From Clytia hemisphaerica (Eukaryota > Cnidaria > Hydrozoa > Leptothecata > Clytiidae), in the NCBI GenBank assembly GCA_902728285.1, contig CACVBU010000498.1, positions 806,001 through 870,000 of the forward strand: a stretch of DNA of 64,000 nucleotides, in the 5' to 3' direction. Below are positions 1-13,700 of the stretch, piece after piece. How positions within the stretch are numbered: the stretch's first letter is position 1; every line of letters starts with the position of its first letter. The notes beneath the pieces are model-generated. The model worked only from the letters and a program-made list of their open reading frames with translations. It did not search any database and had not been told where the DNA came from. The translations under genes were made by a program, and so were the position numbers.

Positions 1-2105
1 TTCAAATCCATGTCGCTTCTCCGATTTTTCCGATGACTAAAATTTTCAACGGTAGCAAATCCAAAAGTATTATGCTTCTTTTTTCGGACACTTTGTTCAA
101 AATCGGACACATCTTCGGAAGCTGTGGAAGAAGATGACGAACTAGTTGAAGAATCACCCTCTCCGGAAAATTTCCTCAAATCGTGGAGATCGACAATCAA
201 GTTCACTTTCACTCGATCCTTCAGAGATTTCTTCTTAATCAAACCTGACATTTTTCTCTTCTTATGCCTGCGTCTTTGCCTTTTCCCGCCCTTCACATGT
301 TTTGGGTCCCAAGCCTCAGGAACGTCAACTATAACATTGACTGATACGCGATCTTTGTAGAATTTCTCTTGAGAATCTTCCACACTTTGCTGATCATCAG
401 AAACTGTCGAATCTTCTGAATCCTTGACCTCGTTCTTTGCATAGAAACCACCAGATGCTGGTTGATTGGTCTTCTTCTCAGGGAGTGGTTTCCACGCACA
501 GTCGTTAGATGTAATGGATGGTTTTCGACTATTCTCCATGGTAAGGAAACCAGGTCTTTGATTTGTGGTCGATGTTTCAAAAGCTGGTTGACGCGTTCGA
601 TCATCTATCACAAAGGATGACTTCCGAGCATTTTTCGGCTTGTGGAAACCAGGTGCCAGTGGCGTGCTATCATCTTTAAGAGGTGGTTCTCCCCGGATTT
701 CTTGCTCTTGAATGAATTTGCCGGGACTCCAATCCTCATACATCTCACCAAGGGATTGTCCTCTAGCAATATCTTCCACAAACACAGAATCAGCCTCGTT
801 AATAACGGCGTCCTCTTCACCGGCATTTGGATCACAGGCTATACCAAGACCACTATCGTTCGTGTAAGTCGGCGAGAGAATGCCGTAATCAGGTCTTTGG
901 TCCAAGCCTCTGTCAAAAGGGAGCTGAAAGCGGCTTGGATAACGATCACTGCATTCTTCGCTGTTCTCAAGGTTATGGGAGACTTTCGGGCTTGGATATA
1001 GATTACTGCCATCTTCTTCATTGCTCTGTACGCTAAACGGAAATCTTCGGTCGTCAATTTTGCTTTGTGAAGGTAAAACAGGGTCTGAGACAGTTCGAAT
1101 GTGATGGTGTTTGCTGCCATCGGAAGTGTTTCTTCTCATCCGTGATCTCACCTGCTCTGGTAGAGTCAAATTCAGCTTCGTCTTGTGATGACATTCAGGA
1201 ATGACAGTGGATATTTGAGAGTTGAATTGAGAAGCTGGTAACCTTTTACGAGGGGAAGTAGGCGATAGAGTTACTTCTTTATGGGAACGATATCCAGGAG
1301 ACAATCCATCTCTGGAATACTCAGGAGAAAGCTCTTCTCCAGGGTAGGCAAAAGAAGCAGCTTCTGGACTTTTTGGAGTAGAACGAGGAACAGAATTTCC
1401 ATCAAATAACAGCTCGATCTTATCTTGATGCTCAGGAAGCAATATAGTCAAATCGTTATCTGTAGTATACTTCGAGTTGTCAAATTGATGTACTTGGTGC
1501 TGTTTCTGGGGGATGGACCCAGAGGAATTTCCTTTGATGAGTAACTCAATTTTCTCTTGATCCTCAGGTGACCAGAGATCAAAATAATTATTACATTGGG
1601 TTGGTTGGGGACTGAAGGCTACCGTGACGTACCTTGGTGAGTTGACAGTCGGTGTTCCAGGAGGCGACAGGTGGACGAGCTCGATGGATGAGCACCGACT
1701 GATTGTACGTGAAGTGTCGGGAGAAGAGACAAGTTTCCCACAGTTTTCGCAAAGTATTGTATGATGAGGGTGTTGAAATCCATTTGTAGGGTATATATCA
1801 CTCATGGGAGAATGAATTCCTGAATTGCTAAACTCCTCGTTCGAATCCAACCTTCGTCGAATGTTTTCACAAGATCGGCTCCGAGAATGCATATGAGATT
1901 TTCCAAAGATGGTAGGGTCAGTACCGAAGGCAGGGTTATTTAGCCTGTGTTGTTGAGCATTTGCTCTTCCTATTGTATTGTTGGATTCCGTATTCAGGCT
2001 AGTGTCGTTGAGACCGTATCTTTGGCCTAACAATTCTGCTTTTCTTTTAAGCGAAGTCTTTTTATCCTCATCTGACGGCTTTGAAAGGTCGTATAAACAC
2101 GCCAT
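1..2105 (-). CDS. Long disordered protein of unknown function, 5' end complete, runs off left edge
   Basis: One frame stays open for 701 codons from an ATG at 2105-2103 to the window edge. An in-frame stop lies just upstream (2132-2130), so the start is well bounded if the message is unspliced there. The protein begins MACLYDLSKPSDEDKK and is rich in Ser, Pro, Asn and charged residues, with no hydrophobic core, signal peptide or membrane segment, so it is probably largely disordered and intracellular. Two internal duplications are visible. One is a motif with core EKIELL..GNS (about 1560-1520) and DKIELL..GNS (about 1425-1390). The other is KDRVSVNVIVDV (about 355-320) and KDRVKVNLIVDL (about 220-185), separated by a very basic stretch (KRQRRRHKKRK). 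An acidic/serine run follows near 150-120. I recognise no domain. It lies on the same strand as the spectrin-type exons to its right; whether it belongs to that transcript is unresolved. Confidence 0.75.
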   Translation of the reverse strand, partial: MACLYDLSKPSDEDKKTSLKRKAELLGQRYGLNDTSLNTESNNTIGRANAQQHRLNNPAFGTDPTIFGKSHMHSRSRSCENIRRRLDSNEEFSNSGIHSPMSDIYPTNGFQHPHHTILCENCGKLVSSPDTSRTISRCSSIELVHLSPPGTPTVNSPRYVTVAFSPQPTQCNNYFDLWSPEDQEKIELLIKGNSSGSIPQKQHQVHQFDNSKYTTDNDLTILLPEHQDKIELLFDGNSVPRSTPKSPEAASFAYPGEELSPEYSRDGLSPGYRSHKEVTLSPTSPRKRLPASQFNSQISTVIPECHHKTKLNLTLPEQVRSRMRRNTSDGSKHHHIRTVSDPVLPSQSKIDDRRFPFSVQSNEEDGSNLYPSPKVSHNLENSEECSDRYPSRFQLPFDRGLDQRPDYGILSPTYTNDSGLGIACDPNAGEEDAVINEADSVFVEDIARGQSLGEMYEDWSPGKFIQEQEIRGEPPLKDDSTPLAPGFHKPKNARKSSFVIDDRTRQPAFETSTTNQRPGFLTMENSRKPSITSNDCAWKPLPEKKTNQPASGGFYAKNEVKDSEDSTVSDDQQSVEDSQEKFYKDRVSVNVIVDVPEAWDPKHVKGGKRQRRRHKKRKMSGLIKKKSLKDRVKVNLIVDLHDLRKFSGEGDSSTSSSSSSTASEDVSDFEQSVRKKKHNTFGFATVENFSHRKNRRSDMDL

Positions 2106-3783
2106 GGTTGATAGGTCGATCAAGAAATTTCAATCACGAAACGAGCGAAAAATCAGATTCCCTTCGAATAAAATATCGACACAGCAGTTACGCAATTGAA
2201 ATCAAAACTCCAAGTAATGTCTTTATTAGTTCCACGTCATTGCAAAACAGCCCAAGTTTCAAAAGTTTTTCCTACGTGGTGACAGCATATTGAAGGTAAG
2301 GTGATTGGTCTTCTTGCGGTGATTGATGTTGATTTCATGAGTGTTTCCCCTGTCTGAACTTCATCAAATTGATTTTGAGGGTATTAAGCAAGACAAGTCA
2401 TCAGTTTTCCCATGAATTCAACATCTGATTTGACAAGCTGGTCCAGTCGCACTCCCTTGTGATTTTTTAGTCATTCTGATAATTCTGCATACTTTTATGT
2501 TTCTTTCAACAATTTTGACGAAAATGTTTACATCATGGAAGCCAAAAGAAACGGAAGCTGTTCGCTATGGTTCAAAGGTTGGTTGGTTTGTAAGAAGAAA
2601 GCTGCGTTTTGGACAAAAAATACTTTGATTTGCGAAATAGAGAGCTGTTTACCAGGTAAATTTATGCTGCGAATACCATCGGAAAGAATCTGAAATGCTA
2701 TACATTGTCCAAAAAAGGGTAAAAAGTCAAGATAATGGTCAATGGATACGTTGACAAAGGGAAAGGACACATAATACAGAAGCGTGGCTCTTATAAAAAG
2801 ACGGACCAGTTCAACTACACGAATGAGGGCTTAAGACTGAAGCTAAGTAGCAATATATGAAGGATTAAAAGTAGAAAGAAAAGGGGGTCAAAATTTGAAA
2901 ATTTGTGAAACCTTCTATACATAAAAAAGTGCTACACGGTTCAAGAAAAATCTCAAAAAGGAGACAACTTTGGATATTTAAAGTGCTTTGCTGAGATAAT
3001 TATCGACAATTCCACCTGGACTTTACAGAGGCCAATCAATAATCGAATGAACCCCCGTTTATGTACCAATAGGGTTTGACTCTCTTAAAGCGAGACAGGA
3101 AGTGCTTAATGCACCATATCGTAAACAATTCATATGTGACGTAAAATAGCTTGCAAAAAATGCATGAATTGAATTAGGGCCGGAAGTTGTTCAAGATTTT
3201 AAAATGGCTTGTCAATAGGCCCTTTAATAATATTATTTTGAGTGCAACAACTGCCTCGGCTTAAAACCATTACCAAAGTGATTTAATCCCTAGAGTCTTC
3301 AAGTGCTACTTTTATAAATAGAGAAAACTTCTTTTGAGCTTCTCTGGTAATAGATTACTAAAGCAATATTTTGACGCGCAAAATATCAAACTATTGATCG
3401 CACTCAGACTGTGATTTGTAAAGAATCTGATAACGAAAACGTGTCAAAATTTAAGTCGCCATACTCAAACACATTCTTAGACTTTAGTAATAAAAGTATG
3501 TCGAGGAAGAATTTTAGGAATTCCTTTGAAGATGAAACGAACGAACGGTTTTTTTTCAGTTAGTAGAAGATTGCGAATAGAAGTCTCTGTTAGCTCACGA
3601 GTGTGTCACGGCTGTTTGTCAGGTTTATAAAATCTCTTCCCTGAGACACGCTGATAAAGTTGCATAATTTATTACCGTGAAACAAAACCCGAGTTACCCC
3701 ATGGCCTTTTGAGATAATGAGGAAGTACTTGGAAACAAAAGTAAGACCATAGAGTTTAATGAAGGTTGGTGAGCGATATATAC
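2106..3783. other. Gene-poor stretch between the unknown ORF and spectrin-type exon 4
   Basis: I see no coding exon here. In particular, on the minus strand there is nothing resembling the second CH domain expected after exon 4 (no LLxWC or WRDG-type segment). It presumably holds the 5' UTR and promoter of the 2105 ORF plus intron or intergenic sequence. Confidence 0.45.
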
Positions 3784-6700
3784 CTGGAAGCGAAGGATGA
3801 TGGTCCAAATAAGACCAAGTGTGATTTTAGGATTCCCATCGACAATGTCATGGTTACCAACGTTCGTCAAGTGAACCTGTGAATGAAATAATAGCGAATT
3901 TATGGATGTGTTTTTTTTTCTGCGACGGGGACGGTTAATTTTTGATTTGGCTAGATCCTAACTGACTACAGTATGTGGCCCCCAAAACGGCGATCAAATT
4001 TGAAATTTCTCTCAAATCTAGAGGAAAAGAGATTTTACAAAAATTTTTGCTGCAGGAAAACCTTTAACATCTCTACTTTATTTCCTGGAAGTTCTTTTTC
4101 AAAATTTTCAATTTCAACAATATTTTTCAATCGCTTAAAGATAGGTAGCTTTTTTCTAATGGCCCCCAAAACGGAGGTTTGAAATTTTAGCGATTTCTCG
4201 AGATATCTTTAAGATATGAATACAAAATTTTGACCATAGTTTTGAAATATGATTTAGAGGGTTTTGGGCATAAATTTATTTGATAAAATTTTTACAGTAT
4301 ACCCCTGGTTGTCAAAATACAGGTTTGGGGCCCCCAAAACGGAGGTGTAGTTAAAATCAAATTATTAAGCCCAGTGATAATAGGGGGAAAAACTAGGAAC
4401 ATATTTGTGTTTCCCCTTAAATTTACGACCGATGGATGTAAAATTTATGATTTTTATGAAATATTCAAGATTTTCCATATTGCAAAGTACAAACTGAAAA
4501 TTTAGAAATTTTCAAAATGAAATTTTGATTTAACAACGTCTTAATCAAGTTTTTAAAACAAATCTCTTTGAAATAGTTCCATTCATGTATGGAATAAGCT
4601 GGTGAAAATTTTAGAAAAAAAGCTTAATTGAAACTGAAAATATTAAGCTTTAAAGATATTTTTCTCCTATGTTTTGCAAAAAATGAAGAATTTGCCGTTT
4701 TTGCTGATTCAGCGAACATTTTAATATAAATGTTAATTTTTTGTTATAAACTATTAACTCAAGGTGATAGGAATAGAATTCCAAGATTTTTTGCTTTTTC
4801 TCATATTTAGAATTTTCGGTTTTGTCAATGCTGATTCTAGGGCTCCAAAATACTGGTTGACCTTCAAGATGCTATATCTTTTACCCAGCCTCTAAAGTCA
4901 CAGATGTATTTGCATTTTCTGAATAGTATTAGGTGTAGAAAGTTTCCTATACCCCGTTTTCATAACTTATTTTCAATATCCAAGGAGCTAAAGTGAGTTA
5001 TATGCAATTTTTATCTAATTTTGGTTTTAAAATATTTTCTTTGGACGCAAATATGTTATTTTGAATTTGTCTCAAACCAGCAAAAACATACTCATTTTTA
5101 AGTATAACCATCATTCTTTCAAAATAAACAAAGATCGTTTAATTCTGATAAATCTACAAGTCAGAATCTTCATTTTAAAGAAAACCTCCATTTTGGGGGC
5201 CGTCTCCGTTTTGGGGGCCATATACTGTAAAACAGAACTTTTACCGTCAGAATTGCGGCTTATTCAAAATCACTTCAGTCACCTCGCTGTGCTCAAAAGT
5301 GCAATTATACAAGCTGGCTAATAAGGTTAGTAACACGGCATGTGGACTTGGTACTAGGTACACCCTAAACNATTGCTCGCCGCAGTCGAGACAATGGATT
5401 CCACTCGCTGGCGCCAGGAGTCGCGGTTGCGCATAGCAGTGCCCCAGGTCGCTAAGATCAAGGCTGTATCCTGCTCACCCACCACATCCGGAAAGTTAAG
5501 TTTTTCTCGATCTCTGAGCCACACGTTTAGGTTCCAAAGCAATAGGGAGGAAATAACCTCAGATGAGGCACGGAAACAATGACCAGCCAAATTGAACGCG
5601 CTTGGCTTTAAGGAGGAGAGAGATTGGTTTCAAGGAACCGTATATGGTACGTTTTTGTTGGATGGTCACGCCAAGAGAGATTTTTAACCCTTCTCAGAAG
5701 TCTGGTAGGTACCGTCTAGTTGCTTTTCAAACTTTTTGGTAAGGGACCAGGTTTCTGAACATACATAAGAATTGGCTCAAGAGTTGACTTGAAAATTTTA
5801 ACTTGAGACTAGAGTCGATGAAGGAAGATGACCAAATACTATGGCAGCTTATTGCATGCACTCCAAGCTAAACCTTTGCGAATTTTAAAGTCTTTTTCAG
5901 AAGAAGAGATGTAAGAACCGAGATATTTGTAGTCTTCTACCTTTCGTAGGTTTGTACCAGATATTGTTTTAATATTGTCTGATGATGCGTTAACATTAAG
6001 AGTCAAATATTCGGTTTTGGACTCATTGAGGTATAGGCCCTGTACAGTTTGCAGCAGATTCAAGAGCAATTAGAAGATTTTGTGCATCCTCTAGGGTAGA
6101 GCTGATAAGTGCTATGTCGTCAGCAAAGTCTGTATCTGTTAAATGAACGGCAGGATTACGTGGACCAAGCCTACGTTGAAGAAGAAAACCGCAGCTAGAT
6201 ATTTTATCACAGAAACGCGCATAGGTAATCGACAACTAGAATAAAGAGAAATGGTGCAAGGGTATCACCCTGGAGAATACCAGCTAAAATAGAAAAGCTT
6301 GAAGTCTCACCATCAGGTGTTTGTACTGAAGATTTTGTATTAGTGTACAGAAGTTTTATGGCATCAATGATCTTTGAGGGATACCGTAAAGAGAGAGAAT
6401 ATCAAACATTAAGTCGCGATCAACCGAATCAAAGGCTTTCTTGAAATCAACAAAAATCAAATTGCTTCAAGATTGAAGTTTCTAGCTTCCTCTAGATTCG
6501 TCGAAGAGCAAGAACTTGGCTTAAAGTAGAACGACCACTTCGAAAACCGTTTTGATTTTACGAAGAATGGGTTCAACATGAAGCCGTATTCTATTTAGAA
6601 GAAGCTTATTATAGATTTTTGCTGCGATTGGAAGAGAGAGAGATACCACGATAGTTTTGTGGCAAGACTAAGGTCTCCCTTTTTTGGTACTGGAACGATG

Positions 6701-9700
6701 GTCGATTTTAACCAGTGTGTTGTACAAACTTTGTCTTCAAACGCGAGGTTGCATAGCTTTAAAAGGATATCATGAAAATTTCTGTCCTTCCAGATAATAG
6801 GTGGTATGTTATCTGGACCGAGGGCCTTGCATGATTTTGTGTGGAAAGGACCTTTGTCAACTCTTCCATGGAAAAAGAAAAAGTAGATATATCTAGAGGG
6901 GGAGAAATTTGCTCTCGTGGAAGAAAGTTATTTGTTGCTAACACCGGTTTTTTACCTAAAAGATTTTTGAAATGCTGTAACCAATTATCTAAGCGTTTTT
7001 TATCCGAGCCACCTTTCAGCTGGATGGACGGTTTTGAGTTCTTGCCACTTAGTTGTTGTACTACTTTCCAAGCATCGCGATGAGAATTTTTGGAAAATTG
7101 CTCAGACATGTCCTTCAGCTGAGTATCAATAAAAGAAAATTGAGCCTCTAGGTAGGCCTCGTCAAGTTTAATCTTGGCAGAGTTAAGTTGCTCCTTGCGT
7201 CTCCGCGTTGGTGCTGCATTATACAAGAGGAAGCTTTTGTTAGATTTTCTCTTGCTTTCTTGACTAAGGGACATTCTTTTGGTCTGATTTAGCTCGTTTT
7301 TGTTTTCTTGGAAGTTGCTCTAGGGCAACTTTTTCTGTGGAATCTTTAAGACAAGAATACGCTAGCTCAACATTATCTTGGTCAATTCTTCGTTGAAAAG
7401 AGTAGAGAAACGGTTAAAGACCTCAATTCCAAACATGCTACAGACTTCAGGATTTGTAGAGGCTCTTTTCCAATCTATTTGTTTTAAAGGATTCGGTTTT
7501 TGAAGGTTTAGAAGAGCGAAGACTAAGTTTGACCTTAGAAGATACGATGCGATGATCAGTACTCACAGTAGCAAAGGAAGAATATGCTCTTGAGTCCTGT
7601 ATGCTATTACGCCATTTTTTCCGGAAAATGATATAGTCGATCTGTGCTTTATCGCCGTTTGGATATTTGAAGGTCCAGAGATGATTAGCACATTTCATGA
7701 AGGAGTTATTTGAGGAAAAAAGGTCAAATTCTTGTAGAAGATCTAAAAGGTGTTCACCGTTACGATTTGTAGCCTTGTCAAATGAAAAAGGAACATCAGG
7801 GTAGGCAAGTTTGGCATTAAAATCACCGGCTATGGAGAGAAAATTATGCCTTGGAATATGGCTAAGCAAGTTTTAAGTGACGAATAAAACTCCTCGACAT
7901 CTTCCTCGGGAGCACTGTTGTGGGGGCTATAGGCACACTACTGTTAAAACTGGGTTGCTGGAAAATTCAGCAATCACGATTCTAGGTGTATTTTTTCAAT
8001 TCTTATTAAGTTGCTGGCTGCTCTAGATGAAAGAAGAAAGCCAATCCCTCCAACAGAAGCGTTAACCGTGTTTTTTGTTGCAGATGAGGTGATAAGTTGG
8101 GAGGAAGAAATAGAATCGTAAATTAAATCATCGTCAGGGTGAAATATTCGATGTTCTTGAAGAGCAATGATGTCTATAGAGTTATTAGACATGGAGAGTA
8201 CAAGTTCATTAAGTTGTGTTGGTCGCTTAGTGTGCGAACGTTAAAAGTACTGATTTTTAAGAAGTTAGAACATCTTAAAAGTTTTGTTGTTTTGATTTGA
8301 TTGATCAGGTTCCATCTTATCTGAGAGACCCTCCCATTGGGGTTTAAGATCTCACCTTCATTGGATCCCAAGGTGGAATCAAGAGAGAAGAATGATCGAG
8401 AAAAGCAGGGGCTTGACCGGTAATCAAAGGCTTATCCCTGTTGGGGACTACCAATTGATCCCGGACCCTGGAGCTGTATGAGAAATCCATTGTCTTTTCA
8501 AATTGCTAATATAGTATGTGTTGCGCAACGACTACATACCCATTTTCCCATAGGTGGGGCAGTTCTCAACTAACTTGAGAGTTTTCTCCTTAACCAAGAG
8601 TGGTTAGGCAGAAGAGGATCAAAAACCATATCAACTATCTGTTGTTAACTGCCTAATGATCCCTATCGCTCTACCTGCTATAGAACGAGATTTTTTTTTT
8701 TTTAGGCTGGTATACTCCAGCTGGTGTTATATCAGAGTTTTCCTTCTCCTATTTGAATTGCCTTACTGGGCTATAAGATGCTCCAACTACACCTAATTCT
8801 CCGAAGAGTCTGGAATGAAAATAAAATAAAATTGTGATTAGAATATGATACATTATTATACATGACATTCTCGGATATATACAGATAAAAAAAAAAAAAA
8901 AAAAAAAAAAAGTTTATATACAGGTTAAAAAAAAAACATGTGCACTAGCTTTGCTTGCTATCCAGCTACCGATTTTCAACACTAAAGTGATTAACATCGT
9001 CATTCGCTGTAAATTCAAGACGATCTAAAATTATATAACATGCAGCGATTACTAACACTGAAGTGATTATCATCGTTACAGTCGTAGAAAGATGGAAGTA
9101 TGATTTAGGAAATCAATGAAAAGAGCGAAGAACGGATGTCAAAAACAGCAGTGGAAGAAATGGTGAAACTGACTGTCAAGTAAAGCTAACTCGTTTGGCT
9201 TTGCAGGGCAAGGGCGCCAGGCTTCGAGTGAAACCATCCTTGAGGAAGACTTGAAAGTCAACCCGCATACCCATCAATCTATAGAAATAACACCTGACGC
9301 CCATTTAAGAATTTAAGCGGCGCTATAAATAAAGGGGCGTTAAAAATGAGGTATGCTTCACAACAAAGTTAACAACAAAAATTAATACCATGAAATCTTA
9401 TATGTTATGATAAAGAATAAATGGGATTTCGGGTTTTAAAAGTTAGAAGTTTTGTTGATATTTTTCGTGAAGAGAGTAGAATGGATTAGACAAGATTTTC
9501 TGACCAACATTTTGTTCGATTGAGAGGCTTTTCGAGAACGATATTTTTTCTCCAATTACAATCTTTTTGTTGATATTTTGTGTCTTTTAAAAGATTTCTT
9601 ATATCACCTTTCAGAGTCAGAAATGAACCGGGTTCGTTTCAAAAGATCTCCTTCGATTTACAAATAAAATTTAGTTTTGAGGCTCACAATATTTGCCCGG

Positions 9701-10746
9701 ATGAGTTCCTTCTGGAGCGATGCGGGTCAGTGAAAGGTGAACAGATTTAGACTCCCTTTCACATTCAGTAAAAAAACTTAAATTTTCAAGTTGTCGTGGA
9801 ATATTGTATTTCGTAGGAAGGATATTTGTTTGAGTGTTAATAGATGCAAGAATATCTAGTTTCATAGTAGTAGTATTTTATTTTTCATGATTGTAGTAGT
9901 AAATATGATACAAAGTTTTATGTTAAATTATATAATAAAACTAAACAATGCTAGAATGGAGACCTCATATTAGCAAGCTATTCGAGATGGGCCACCTTTT
10001 TGTAATTCCAAGGAATACTAGTATAATTAGGAAGAATTTCTTAAACTACTGAACACGTAAAAGTCTTAAAACAGACAAATAAAAATGAAGGAGGAGAACA
10101 AAAAATAGAAAACTAAACTTAAAATTATCAAAAAATAGAAAAGATCAGTGGTCAAAGCAGTTTTTTTCTGTGAGACGGAAAAATTTTTGATAGAGATAAT
10201 TTGGTATACAGTGACACCTGCAGGCCCCACCATGGTTGAGGGTCAGAAAATTTTCAGATTTTTTAACCCCTACATTGGCTAAATAGGCATTAAAATTTAT
10301 TAATTAAAACAATTCAGAATGTTCTTAAAATGCCTATCATACAGCGAAAATATACATCTATCTAAAATAGGTTGAAAAATAAAAATATATGAAGGTCATA
10401 CTATGTATATATAAGGTATATACAAAACATGCTTGAGATCCAATTTTTAAAACTTTGATGGAATTATTCTAGAGAATAAAATCACTATTTCTCGCTAAAT
10501 AATCATTTCTAACTGAGACGGAAAACTTTGACAAAAATTTCTGTGAGACGGAAATCCGTCTGAGACGGAAGAACTTTGATCACTGAAAAGATACACAAAT
10601 GAAATAGACAAAAAAGAAAAAAGAAAAGAAAAAATATGTATGTAATATATCAATAATGAGATCATTATGAATAAATTAAATAAGTATTTAGGTATATCAA
10701 AATGGAAACATGATTTTGAAAGGTGAATTTTGAAAGTAATTCAAAG

Positions 10747-10787
<41 letters not shown>

Positions 10788-13700
10788 AGTTTTATAGCTT
10801 TACTGTCACTGTTCAATCAAAGCAATTAGTAATCAGATACAAGATAATTGTGTAAGTTTATCCTAAGTTCACAACCAGTTAAGTCAGTCAAGGGATAAGC
10901 AGGAAAATTCTGTTGTAAATCATTCCACTGGACAATGGTACTATAGGTGATAGATTCTGTACCATACATAAAAGTTCTGAAAGAGGGCCTGAAAAGAAGA
11001 CGCACTGATTTCCCTCTGGTTCTTTGTTTATGTTGATAAAAGTTTAGAGAGAAGAGATTCTTGAGTCTAATTGGAGAAAGCCACATAAGATCCTGTGAGC
11101 AAGAGTTATATTTAGTAGATTAATGTGATCAGAAATTTTAAGAAGATTAAGTTCATAAAAGATTTTACTAGAGTGAGCATTGAAATCAGAAAAGTCATGA
11201 TTCGTAAGCATCGTTTTTGAAGTTTAAAGACTCTTTCCACATTATAGTTATGTTTTTGACCCCAGATTTGGCAAGCATAATTAAGATGCGAAAAAAATAG
11301 AGCATAATAAATCTGAAGTAGTGTAGATAGAGGAACAAAATGTCTGAGTTTAGAAATTATTCCATTGGCACTACTTAATTTAGAGCATAGATTGTTTGTG
11401 TTTATTCTCCAATTAAAAAGTGATCAAGAGTTACTCCAAGGTATTTGACTGATTCGCTTAAGTTTAGGGGAATATTATTAATCGAAAGCTGAAGATTATG
11501 TTTGATTTGTTTGTGTACATTCCTGAAAAGTAAAATTTTAGTTTTAGCTACATTCAAAGAGATTTTGTTTGCACAAAGCCATATATAAAGATTTTGGAGA
11601 TCTGCATTGATACTTTCTTCAATGTTAATAAGAGATTTATCTGAGTAGATTAGACTCGTGTCATCTGCAAAGAGGGAGGTTAGGGAATGTTCAATTGCAT
11701 TACATAGATCATTAATGTAAATTAAAAATAAAAGAGGGCCTAGAACAGAACCTTGAGGAACACCTGTTGAGATTTTACGTGCGTTTGAATTTGCACCTGA
11801 ATATGAGACATATTGAATTCTATTAGAAAGATATGATTGAAACCAATTATGGGAATACCTCTGATACCATAGAGTTCTAATTTCTTGAGTAGGATTTTGT
11901 GGTCAACTGTGTCAAAAGCTTTTTTCAGATCAATGAAAACACCACAGGAACTTGCTATCATCTAGTGACCTACGAATCTCTTCAGTAAGAGAGATTAGAG
12001 CAAGATTTGTAGAATGATTTTTTCTAAGCCAAATTGTCTTTCTGAGAGAATACCATGGAAATCTAGGAAAGACATTAATCTTGAGAAAACAAGTTTTTCA
12101 AATATTTTATCAATGTTCGATAATAGTGAAATTGGACGGTAGTTATCAACATCCTGATTAGATCCCTTATTTTTGAAAACTGGGATTACTTTAATAGTTT
12201 TAAGGGAGTTTGGAAAAATTCCAGTTTGAAAAGTGAGATTTAGGATTTTTTCTAAAATAGTTGCAAGGGAGTCTGGAACTGTGTCAAAAATTTTACCAGG
12301 AATACTAAAATCACCTGAGCTTTTACTGTGATTTAGGGATTTGAAAATGTTTAATAATTCATCCTTGTTAACTGGGGTAAAGAAAAATGAGTTGCCTGAT
12401 GTTGGTCTTTTTATGTATTCTTTAAAATCTCCAATGTTTGGTATCTCAGCTTGAATTTTAGTTGCTATGGTAGTGAAAAATTTATTAAACTCATTAGAAA
12501 CTTCAGTAGGCTCAGAAATGATTTCGTTTTTTTTAGAAGAGTTTTTTAAGACAATATTAGACTGTTCCTTCTTCTTTTTGTATATGATTTCATTTATAGC
12601 TTCCCAGGTTTTTTTAGGGTTTGTAGAATTTAGGTAGAAATAATTTTTGAAATAATTCTTTTTGCTGGCTTTCAGTAAATTGATGATTGAGTTTCTATAA
12701 AATTTGTATTTTTGACGTAGTTTAGCTTCATTGATTGGATCTTTAGCATTGATGGATTTTTTTAAAAGTTTATCTCTGACTGACATTGAGGTAGATATAC
12801 CATTTGTGACCCATGGCTTTAATTTTTTCTTTTTTTGCTTTTTGGAAATTTTTTTAATGGGTACATTCTCATTAATCAATTCTGTAAGTTTGCTGTAAAG
12901 TTATCAAATGAAATATTTGGGTCATTTTGATCAATTTTTAAAATTTCTTCCCAGTTGAAATCATTGAAAGTATTACTGAAATTTTGTTGGTTAAAATTTT
13001 TCCAATCTTTGTAATAGCCTTTTGTTTTATCAGATAAGTTATCAAATTGAGAATTATTAAAAATACAAAATTGTAAAAGGTGATCAGCTATTCCAGTAAT
13101 GAAATTGCCACTACTAGTGCAGTAAGGTGTTGGAGAAATGAAAATATTGTCTATCAATGTTCTAGATTTATCAGTGATTCTTGTAGGAAGGGTTATGTGT
13201 GGTTTGATTAAATAACTACTGAGGATATCAAGGAATTCGAAAATTTCAGGTTTTGATTCAAACTCAAGAAGATCTAGATTGAAATCCCCTAATAAAACTA
13301 AAGTTTTGTTTTCTTTGCTTACTTTATCAAGGAGAATACCAAATTTGGGTAAAAAATCTTTAATTTTGAGTGTTGGGTGTTTATAGATTGAACCTACAAT
13401 CAGATCAGATGTTCCAACAAAGACTTCTGCAAAAGTTGATTCAAGAAATTTAGGGACATAAAGGAGGTTTTCAAGATCATTTCTTCGAAAAGGCTTCAGA
13501 TTTTCATCAATGTAGAGTGAAGAACCACCAGCTTCAGCCTCAGTGGGTGTATGAAAAGATTTATAATCCTCAATAGGGAAATCAATATGCTCTGAACGAA
13601 TTCTAGTTTCAGTGATGCCAATAATTTTAAATCTGTGATTTATTTTTTTGCTAAGAAAAGTGTGGAAGTTGTCGAAATGCTTGTTCATGGAACAGATGTT

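Noticed and set aside
642-1120. Overlapping frames of 69-119 codons on both strands
   Set aside because: Shadows of the 701-codon minus-strand frame that covers 1-2105.
2528-2770. Small ORFs on both strands near 2535-2770
   Set aside because: Neither strand gives a recognisable domain or splice context; length is within chance.
3590-3808. 72-codon frame overlapping spectrin-type exon 4
   Set aside because: It is in a different frame from the CH-domain reading and crosses the exon's splice donor.
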